The notes under the pieces: model-generated | What the model was told of the DNA's origin: nothing | The model's database searches: none | What the model saw: the letters and a program-made list of their open reading frames with translations, nothing else | Program-made: the position numbers and the translations under genes | NCBI GenBank assembly: GCA_934700615.1 | Contig: CAKUXR010000009.1 | Location: 40,290-104,289, forward strand | Direction of reading: 5' to 3' | Origin: an uncultured Bacteroidales bacterium | GTDB taxonomy: Bacteria; Bacteroidota; Bacteroidia; Bacteroidales; UBA932 | DNA length: 64,000 nucleotides | Shown here: piece after piece, positions 58,483-64,000 of the stretch | How the letters are laid out: every line of letters starts with the position of its first letter | Position numbering within the stretch: position 1 is the stretch's first letter

Positions 58483-59970
58483 TTAATATTTTCTGACCAA
58501 TTCTTCTACGGCTTCACGCCAGATTGCGTAAGCCATTTTTGCTGAGTTTCTTCCATCTCCAGGAACCACAGGGGCGTCACAGACACGTGTCGCTGCGGCC
58601 TCATCGAATGTCAGCCATTTCTTTCTTGCAAATCCGTTCATTACGAAGGCTCCGAATGCGGATGCGTCTTCTGCTTCTGAACGTACTACCGGAACACCCA
58701 GAAGGTCTGACTGGAACTGCATCAGGAAGCGGTTTCTGGTAGGGCCGCCGTCCACGCGGAGTTCCTTAAGACTGATTCCCGCCTCGGAAGTCATCGCTTC
58801 CACAAGGTCAGTTACCTGATATCCGATGGATTCGAGTGCAGCGCGGCAGACATGGGCCTTTCCTGTGCCAAGTGTCATTCCTACGATACGGGCTCTGACT
58901 GCGCTGTTCCACCACGGTGCTCCGAGACCGGCAAATGCCGGGATGAAATAAACCCCTCCGTTATCAGGGACCGATGTCGCAAATCCTTCTATTTCAGCCG
59001 CATTATTTATCAGTTTAAGTTCTCTTTGCAACCATGCTATCGTCGCTCCGGTGCAATGGATATTGCCTTCGAAAGCATAGAAAGTCTTGCCCAATGCCGA
59101 AAAGCCTACAGATGTAACCATTCCGGCCGGTGCCTTGGCTGCATTTTCACCGATATTGACCATTACTGAAGAACCTGTTCCGTATGTTACCTTTCCTTGT
59201 CCTTCACCGAAGCACATCTGACCGGCAAGCGCACCATGTGAATCTCCCAGGACTCCTGCAATCTGTACCGGTTCTCCGAAAACGCCCTCGGCATCTGTTG
59301 TGCCGAACACGGCATCAGAAGGAAGAGCCTGCGGTGCCATCGACTCAGGCACATCCAACATTGACATCAGGTCCTTGTCCCATGCGAGAGTGTGGACATT
59401 GAACAGCATCGTGCGGGAAGCATTGGTATAATCGGTCGCGTGAACCTTTCCTCCTGTCAATTTCCATATCAGCCAGCAGTCAATCGTTCCGAAAAGGAGA
59501 TGTCCGGCCTCCGCATCTTCACGTGCGCCGTTGACATTGTCCAGAATCCACTTGATTCCGCTTCCGGAGAAGTACGGGTCAATCATAAGTCCGCTTCTCT
59601 CCTGCACGAGGTCAGAGAATCCTTCCGCTTTAAGCCTTTCGCAGATTTCCCTTCCGCGCATACACTGCCAAACCACCGCGTTGCATACCGGTTTTCCGGT
59701 TCTGCGGTCCCACACGACGACTGTCTCTCGCTGGTTTGTCAATGCCAGTGAAAACGATGCGTCAGCTTCCGCAAGGGCATCCTTGACAATCCTGATAGCC
59801 TCTATCGTATTCCTGTAGATTTCTTCGGCATCATGCTCCACCCATCCTTCTGCAGGGTAATACTGTTTGTGGGGCACACTTGAGGAATGAAGAAGCTTTC
59901 CGTCCTCACTGAAGAGCAGAGCCTTTGTCGCAGATGTGCTCTGATCGACGGATATTACGTAGCTGCTCAT
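58483..59970 (-). CDS. FGGY-family carbohydrate kinase, glycerol-kinase-like
   Basis: A 495-residue kinase with the two FGGY domains: VISVDQSTSATKALLF (phosphate loop), LTNQRETVVVWDR, and LRVDGGPTRNRFLMQFQSDL in the C-terminal nucleotide domain. The residues that hold glycerol in E. coli GlpK are matched: Arg81 and Glu82 (NQRET), Tyr133 (DPYFSGSG) and Asp243 (VLGDSHGAL). The substrate thus has a glycerol-like end; a ketose made by the isomerase is the best guess, but glycerol itself cannot be excluded. It overlaps the start of the next gene by four bases (ATGA). Confidence 0.85.
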   Translation of the reverse strand: MSSYVISVDQSTSATKALLFSEDGKLLHSSSVPHKQYYPAEGWVEHDAEEIYRNTIEAIRIVKDALAEADASFSLALTNQRETVVVWDRRTGKPVCNAVVWQCMRGREICERLKAEGFSDLVQERSGLMIDPYFSGSGIKWILDNVNGAREDAEAGHLLFGTIDCWLIWKLTGGKVHATDYTNASRTMLFNVHTLAWDKDLMSMLDVPESMAPQALPSDAVFGTTDAEGVFGEPVQIAGVLGDSHGALAGQMCFGEGQGKVTYGTGSSVMVNIGENAAKAPAGMVTSVGFSALGKTFYAFEGNIHCTGATIAWLQRELKLINNAAEIEGFATSVPDNGGVYFIPAFAGLGAPWWNSAVRARIVGMTLGTGKAHVCRAALESIGYQVTDLVEAMTSEAGISLKELRVDGGPTRNRFLMQFQSDLLGVPVVRSEAEDASAFGAFVMNGFARKKWLTFDEAAATRVCDAPVVPGDGRNSAKMAYAIWREAVEELVRKY

Positions 59971-60911
59971 GCCTTTGCCAGTTTATTTGCCCCGAAAAAT
60001 TCCTCAGCAGATTTTGCAATTCCTTCAGCGTCAATGCCATAGTATGCAAAAAGCTCTTTGGAAGTGCCATGCATCATATCCTCGTCAGGAAGTGCCAGAA
60101 TCTTTACAGGCACCGGCTTCTCGCTGAGTTCTTCTGTTACGAGAGCTCCGAGTCCGCCATATATGCTGTGCTCCTCTACGGTAACGATGCAGCCTGTTTC
60201 CTCGGCAGCCTTGCGGAGAGCATCCTTGTCGAACGGCTTGATCCATGAATAATCGAGTACTCTGGCATTGATCTTCTTCTCCTCCAGCATTTCAGCAGCT
60301 TTCAATGCGTGGTAAACGGTTTCGCCTGTGGCGATGATGGTGATATCTTTTCCTTCATGGAGAAGGTTCGCCTTGCCGGGGATGCAATCGAAGTCATGAT
60401 TTTCATAAACTTCGCCTGTGGCTCCCCTGCCGACTCTCACGAATACGGGCTCGGGATAATCCACGAGCATCTTCACGAGTTTCTCCGTCATGTTTCCGTC
60501 AGACGGGAGAACCACGTTCATTCCCGGGAATGCCCTGAGGACAGCGATGTCATGAAGGCTGTGATGTGTTGCGCCCAATGCCCCGTAAGCGATTCCGCCG
60601 CTCACGCCAAGAATCTTCACCGGATTTCTGCTGTATGCAACATCGACTTTCACCTGTTCGAGGGATCTGGCCACATAGAAACATGCAGGGCCGCAGCAGA
60701 AGACTTTCTTTCCGCTATGGGCCAATCCTGCAGATATGCCGACCGCATCCTGTTCTGCGATTCCACATTCCACAAACTGACTCGGCAATTCTTTTGCGAA
60801 GTCGCCAAGAGTAACAGAGCCGCGGGCGTCTGTTGTCACCGCTATGATGTCCTTGTCATTACGGGCAAGTTCCAGCAGCGTAGATGTAAAACTTTTTCTG
60901 CTATCTTTCAT
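59967..60911 (-). CDS. Transketolase, C-terminal (PYR) subunit
   Basis: A 314-residue subunit that supplies the pyrimidine-binding and C-terminal domains. The catalytic Glu is Glu53 in ECGIAEQDAVGISAGL; the start with RKSFTSTLLELARNDKDIIA, and FVRVGRGATGEVYENHDF and LVTEELSEKPVPVKILAL, are typical. It pairs with the N-terminal subunit encoded just before. A gene pair of this kind is found in pathways for D-apulose 4-phosphate and sulfosugars, not only in the pentose phosphate route. Confidence 0.9.
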   Translation of the reverse strand: MKDSRKSFTSTLLELARNDKDIIAVTTDARGSVTLGDFAKELPSQFVECGIAEQDAVGISAGLAHSGKKVFCCGPACFYVARSLEQVKVDVAYSRNPVKILGVSGGIAYGALGATHHSLHDIAVLRAFPGMNVVLPSDGNMTEKLVKMLVDYPEPVFVRVGRGATGEVYENHDFDCIPGKANLLHEGKDITIIATGETVYHALKAAEMLEEKKINARVLDYSWIKPFDKDALRKAAEETGCIVTVEEHSIYGGLGALVTEELSEKPVPVKILALPDEDMMHGTSKELFAYYGIDAEGIAKSAEEFFGANKLAKA

Positions 60912-60923
60912 TTTCGGTTCCGT

Positions 60924-61754
60924 TTATGATTCCAATTCTGTTATCCTCTGTTCAATTTCATTGACAGCCTGAGCATATTGTTCCTCTGTCGGAACTCCAT
61001 GATGCCATTTTGCGACCCCTTCCATATATGACACGCCATAACCTTTCGTCGTGTGAGCCACCACCATGTGAGGCTTGTCGGAAGTAAGGTCAATGCCATC
61101 AAGGACCCGCACAATGTCATTGACATCATCACCATTCATTTCGAGGACCTCCCAGCCGAAAGCTTCCCACCTCGAGCGGATGCTCTCGATAGGCATCACG
61201 TCTTCGGTAGAGCCGCTGATCTGCAACATATTCCTGTCAATGATAGCAATGAGGTTGCCGGTTTTATAGAGATTCGCAGCCATCGCCGCTTCATAAATAG
61301 AACCTTCCTCCTGCTCGCCGTCGCCCATCATGACTACGGTCTTGTAACTCTTGCCGTCCATTTTTGCTGCGATTGCCATTCCGAGACCGAAAGAGAGTCC
61401 ATGTCCAAGGGCTCCACTGTTTACTTCAATGCCGTGAAGCGTGCACAAAGGATGACCGGCAAGCGGTGAGCCGAACTTGCCTAAGGTGTCCACAAGCGAT
61501 GCCTCCAGAATTCCTTTGGATTCCAGAACAGCATAAAGAGCTTCTACACAATGACCTTTGCTCAGTACAAATCTGTCACGATTTTCATCATCGAGATTGT
61601 CCTTTGTGACATTCAGATAATGATTATAGAGAACAGTAAGTGTGTTGAGGCAGGACAAATCACCACCGGTATGACCGGCTCCCGCATTGTAGATAATGTC
61701 GAGAAGTCGCTTTCGATTCCTTTCAGAAAGCAGTTTGAGAGACTTTATATCCAT
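60924..61754 (-). CDS. Transketolase, N-terminal (TPP-binding) subunit
   Basis: A 276-residue subunit with the TPP/Mg motif MMGDGEQEEGSIYEAAMAAN (GDG at 144-146) ending at IDRN. Other transketolase parts are AGHTGGDLSCLNTLTVLYNH, VLSKGHCVEALYAVL and NSGALGHGLSFGLGMAIA. It is the first gene of the operon, about 48 bases after the predicted start. With the next gene it makes a complete split transketolase, separate from any housekeeping copy. Confidence 0.9.
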   Translation of the reverse strand: MDIKSLKLLSERNRKRLLDIIYNAGAGHTGGDLSCLNTLTVLYNHYLNVTKDNLDDENRDRFVLSKGHCVEALYAVLESKGILEASLVDTLGKFGSPLAGHPLCTLHGIEVNSGALGHGLSFGLGMAIAAKMDGKSYKTVVMMGDGEQEEGSIYEAAMAANLYKTGNLIAIIDRNMLQISGSTEDVMPIESIRSRWEAFGWEVLEMNGDDVNDIVRVLDGIDLTSDKPHMVVAHTTKGYGVSYMEGVAKWHHGVPTEEQYAQAVNEIEQRITELES

Positions 61755-61808
61755 AATTATTAGTGCCTTTCAGCAGAAATTCTGCTGGATTACTGTTATT
61801 AACCGGTG

Positions 61809-61839
61809 CAAAGATAAGCAAACGAAAGTAATAAACAAA
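61809..61839 (-). promoter_or_regulatory. Promoter of the ten-gene sugar/PUL operon
   Basis: Minus strand: TTTG at 61836-61839, 19-base spacer, TATCTTTG at 61809-61816: an exact consensus Bacteroidota promoter. The start would be near 61802. CGAAA half-sites lie between its two boxes (61823-61828) and just upstream (61846-61851), so a DeoR-type protein could block it. All gaps from here to 46094 are below 70 bases and no internal terminator was found. Confidence 0.8.
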
Positions 61840-61913
61840 GGAAATCGAAAGTTTTTTTTCGAAAATTTTCGGAAATATTTCTTCTTTTACTTACGAAAGT
61901 TGGTTTTTCGTAA
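61823..61913. promoter_or_regulatory. Cluster of DeoR-type operator half-sites (CGAAA/TTTCG)
   Basis: Within 91 bases between the divergent genes there are at least six CGAAA or TTTCG pentamers (near 61823, 61846, 61857, 61860, 61867, 61894, 61906). The best inverted repeat is TTACGAAA (61891-61898), 7-base spacer, TTTCGTAA (61906-61913), which covers the -33 element of the regulator gene. Another is TCGAAA/TTTCGA around 61845-61862. This is the style of DeoR/GlpR operators. Confidence 0.6.
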
Positions 61914-61930
61914 ATTTTCACTTAACTTTG
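61900..61930 (+). promoter_or_regulatory. Promoter of the DeoR-family regulator
   Basis: Plus strand TAACTTTG (61923-61930) matches TAnnTTTG; a TTGG at 61900-61903 lies 19-20 bases upstream in the -33 position. The start near 61937 would give a short leader of about 17 bases to the ATG at 61954, which decides for this start over the ATG at 61942. The inverted repeat at 61891-61913 overlaps the -33 element, suggesting autorepression. Confidence 0.6.
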
Positions 61931-61953
61931 TATCAATTAAAATGCTGATATCT

Positions 61954-62736
61954 ATGGCACTAAACCAGAGGAGAACCGAGATTCTCAATCTCATTCAAGA
62001 GGACGGACACGCAAAAGTTCAGAAGCTTTCGAAAATATTCAAAGTTTCGGATGTAACCATCAGACAGGATTTGGAAGAACTGGAAAAGATGGGTTATGTC
62101 CAGAGAGAGCATGGCGGAGCCTTTCTTAAGGATGTCGGCACGTTCGCCAAAACCGGTCAGCTTTTCAACAAGTCCCACATGGACGAGAAGATAGCTATCG
62201 CCAAGACTGCCGCGAGCCTTGTCAATGAGGGCGAGACCATTATCCTGGATTCCGGTTCCACGACAACCGAGCTCGCCAGACAACTTGTCGGTTACAAGAG
62301 CCTGAATGTATTGACCAATGCATTGAATATTGCGATGATGCTCGGTGAGAATCCGGGAATCAGCCTGCTTGTTTCCGGTGGCGAGTTCAAGGCTCCGACT
62401 CTGTCATTGACAGGTGAGATTGCAGCCAAACTTTTCAAAGGTATCCATGTAAACAAGCTTTTCCTTGCTACAGCAGGCATTTCGACCGAAGATTTTCTTC
62501 TCACCTATCCGAGTCTCAGCGACCTTTCCGTAAAGTCCGCCATGATTCGTGCCGCTTCGAAGGTTTATCTTCTCGCCGATTCTTCCAAGATTGGCAGGCC
62601 TTCGTTTGCCAGTCTCGGCCGCATATCATTGATAGACACTCTTATAACCGATGACAAGATAGATACCGCAGCCGCTGCGCGTATCGAGGAGCTTGGAGTG
62701 AAGATCATTATCGCCAGCACGGAAGAGAGCAGGTAA
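61954..62736 (+). CDS. DeoR/GlpR-family transcriptional regulator
   Basis: A 260-residue regulator with N-terminal winged HTH (RRTEILNLIQEDGHAKVQKL, VSDVTIRQDLEELEKMGYVQ, REHGGAFL) and the C-terminal DeoRC sugar-phosphate sensor (ETIILDSGSTTTELARQL; NKLFLATAGISTEDFLL; LADSSKIGRPSFASLGRI). Members are repressors that release DNA when a phosphosugar binds. It is read divergently from the ten-gene operon and sits at its operator cluster, so it is the likely regulator of it. The effector would be the phosphorylated product of the kinase (inference). A longer frame from 61696 overlaps the neighbour gene and was not used. Confidence 0.9.
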   Translation: MALNQRRTEILNLIQEDGHAKVQKLSKIFKVSDVTIRQDLEELEKMGYVQREHGGAFLKDVGTFAKTGQLFNKSHMDEKIAIAKTAASLVNEGETIILDSGSTTTELARQLVGYKSLNVLTNALNIAMMLGENPGISLLVSGGEFKAPTLSLTGEIAAKLFKGIHVNKLFLATAGISTEDFLLTYPSLSDLSVKSAMIRAASKVYLLADSSKIGRPSFASLGRISLIDTLITDDKIDTAAAARIEELGVKIIIASTEESR

Positions 62737-63034
62737 AGAGCGAGGTCAGGTACACAATTGGACTTATCGACGAGGAGAGAACCAATTACATTAAAGCCAT
62801 GAATACGGAACGGGACACTTACAATCAGATTGAGTACGCGCGTGAGAGTGGACGTGAGGAAGGGCGTGTGGAGGGACGTAAAGAAGGCAAAGAGGAAGGG
62901 CGAGGAGAGGAGAGGAGCGCTTGAAAATCGCGATGAATCTTATACGGGTTGGAGCATCTTGCGAGATTATCTCGCAGGCCACAGGGCTCTCAGCAGAAGA
63001 GGTTTCAAGGCTTAAGGAAGAACTTCGCAATTAG
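62737..63034 (+). pseudogene. Remnant of an Rpn-family (PD-(D/E)XK) nuclease/transposase, C-terminal end
   Basis: Only the C-terminal part is left. In one frame from about 62739 it reads VRYTIGLIDEERTNYIKAMN then an E/G/R repeat (EEGRVEGRKEGKEEGRG) and stops at 62923. A shift of frame in the purine-rich repeat restores the rest, LKIAMNLIRVGASCEIISQ, ATGLSAEEVSRLKEELRN, ending at 63034. This order, with the E/G/R-rich stretch and the ISQATGLS end, is that of Bacteroidota Rpn-family recombination-promoting nuclease genes. The N-terminal catalytic part is missing, so it is not functional. Confidence 0.75.
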
Positions 63035-63841
63035 TTTATTCATCCTGGCACCGGCAATCCAGGCAAATCGTCACGACTTTGGTAAGTCTCCGGAGTTACG
63101 TGTTGACCGGACGTTGAGCGGGACGATGCCACAGCCAATTTTGTAACGCATTTATTATCAATGCTATCTGATTTCCAGTGTGGATTATCGCCTGTTTTTT
63201 CTCTGATAATCCACACTAAAAACGTATATCTTACTAAATATCAACCAATTAACAAGTATCAATGTGGCGCCGTCCGGCATGTTCTCTCCGCAATCTTATT
63301 TCGCAGTTTCAGATAGCAGGACAGATGTATTCTGAAAGGTCAGATTATTCCATTCCGACACATTCTGTGCGGAGTTTTCTTCAAACCCCGTGTTTTCCGG
63401 GATCTGTTTCGAACACCTCAGTGGCGTGCCCAGACCGCTGTCCATGCTGTCTTTCGGTACTTTGTCTTCGACCCTCTTGACATATGTTAGTCTTGTCTTT
63501 GCAGTTATAATATATTATATACCAGCGCATTACATACTAGTATAGGGCTAGATGCTCCTGCCAAGACCCCACTCCGATGCTACCTCTTGGCTCTCTTTTA
63601 ACTGGCCAACTTTCTGATAATTAATGCGTAACGCCAGATTGCGGTTGTCAAGAGGGTCGAAAATCAAATGGCTTTCGCCGGACGACAGAACGTCTCATAA
63701 GTTTCGTGTTGACTTGTCCCGCAAGTGCAGTCCCGTTTGTCGAGAGACATGGTAATTTGCCGCGGCATCATTCGGCACTTTTTGTTTTGGTCAATGCCAT
63801 ACAGGCGTGGCCAGTCACGGAAAAATCATCATCCCAACATG
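63035..63841. other. Gene-poor stretch of about 800 bases
   Basis: No convincing gene on either strand: short frames have no start context and no recognisable protein. It is AT-rich in part (63190-63250) and holds one inverted repeat (63177-63217). It begins at the end of the nuclease remnant and ends at the GC-rich inverted repeat. The stretch looks like degraded or mobile-element-derived DNA. Confidence 0.5.
63177..63217. repeat. 13-bp perfect inverted repeat with 15-base loop
   Basis: AGTGTGGATTATC (63177-63189) pairs with GATAATCCACACT (63205-63217). The loop is T-rich and the right arm is followed by TAAAAAC. It may be a terminator-like hairpin or the remnant of a mobile-element end; no gene is near enough to decide. 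Confidence 0.45.
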
Positions 63842-63845
63842 ACTG

Positions 63846-63967
63846 GCCGGCAGGGGCCGTCGGAGCGGCGTAGCCGCCCGTGGCTTCGTGAAAGGGAGGG
63901 GCCCGCCGCGGTAGCGGTGGGAGGGATAGCCCCAACGGGGCGTACCGCTCCGAAGGCCCCTGCCGGC
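63846..63967. repeat. GC-rich long inverted repeat (possible dispersed palindromic element)
   Basis: Two arms of 23 bases, GCCGGCAGGGGCC-GT-CGGAGCGG (63846-63868) and its complement CCGCTCCG-AA-GGCCCCTGCCGGC (63945-63967), pair at 22 of 23 positions around a 76-base interior. The interior holds smaller hairpins: CGGC-GTA-GCCG, CCGC-GGTA-GCGG and GCCCC-AAC-GGGGC. Its GC content is far above the flanks. Frames through it give only low-complexity proline/arginine peptides and are rejected as genes. Confidence 0.6.
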
Positions 63968-64000
63968 ATAACATGTCCTATATTTTTGTGATTTCAAAAG

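Noticed and set aside
59967..61754. Sulfoquinovose (sulfo-transketolase) pathway
   Set aside because: That route also uses a split transketolase, but no sulfoquinovosidase, sulfosugar isomerase or sulfonate exporter is visible and a sugar kinase is present here.
46094..62736. Firm assignment of the operon to D-apiose
   Set aside because: The isomerase family and the substrates of the kinase and transketolase cannot be settled from sequence alone, and no known apiosidase family is present; kept as a hypothesis.
63725..63991. Overlapping frames on both strands through the GC-rich repeat
   Set aside because: They encode low-complexity Pro/Arg/Gly peptides made by the inverted repeat, without start context or family features.

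Overview
The window comes from the genome of a Bacteroidales bacterium (phylum Bacteroidota), probably a gut or rumen lineage; I cannot fix the genus. Evidence: a SusC/SusD pair, many lipoproteins with Bacteroidota-type lipoboxes, BF3164-like propeller lipoproteins, FISUMP-domain lipoproteins, and promoters of the Bacteroidota form TTTG-N19/20-TAnnTTTG. Coding is dense and mostly on the minus strand, with no prophage, CRISPR array or complete insertion sequence.

Layout. 1-4600: a TPR/transmembrane/HTH regulator followed by three secreted beta-propeller lipoproteins, the last one cut by the window edge. 4754-17778: the transcription/translation block read on the minus strand: promoter, tRNA-Thr(TGT), Tyr, Gly, Thr(GGT), tuf, tRNA-Trp, secE, nusG, rplK, rplA, rplJ, rplL, an attenuator-like hairpin, rpoB, rpoC, terminator. 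17796-19664: dxs. 19862-25382 (plus): two tandem MFS carriers and two lipoproteins, then a terminator. 25494-26339: an aldo/keto reductase. 26603-30870 (plus): three more lipoproteins with Fn3-like or FISUMP/Lcl-type domains.

30986-33496: a glutamine synthetase and murI. 33508-45878 (minus): a Q/R/T/S-repeat secreted protein, then a tightly packed set that looks like peptidoglycan salvage: NamZ-type exo-muramidase, a lipoprotein serpin, an AmpG-like permease, an unusual DUF4922-SpoIID fusion, a glycosyltransferase, a NUDIX hydrolase, an AspT-type transporter and an acyl-ACP thioesterase.

46094-61754 (minus): ten genes with short gaps that appear to form one operon. Reading from the promoter: split transketolase (N, C), a glycerol-kinase-like FGGY kinase, a fucose-isomerase-like isomerase, an inner-membrane sugar permease, SusC, SusD, a secreted esterase, a nucleoside-hydrolase-like DUF1593 protein and a GH3 glycosidase. 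A divergent DeoR-family regulator (61954-62736) and a dense set of CGAAA/TTTCG half-sites lie at its promoter. This joins glycan capture, surface or periplasmic cleavage, import, and an isomerase-kinase-transketolase route for the released sugar. The sugar is unknown; D-apiose or another ketose handled by a transketolase is the leading hypothesis. The right end (62737-64000) is degraded: an Rpn-family nuclease remnant with a frameshift, non-coding DNA, and a GC-rich long inverted repeat.

Across the whole window the 7-mer CATTGAC/GTCAATG is strikingly frequent (about 87 copies counted by eye against roughly 8 expected for a random 7-mer on both strands), in several reading frames and in both orientations.
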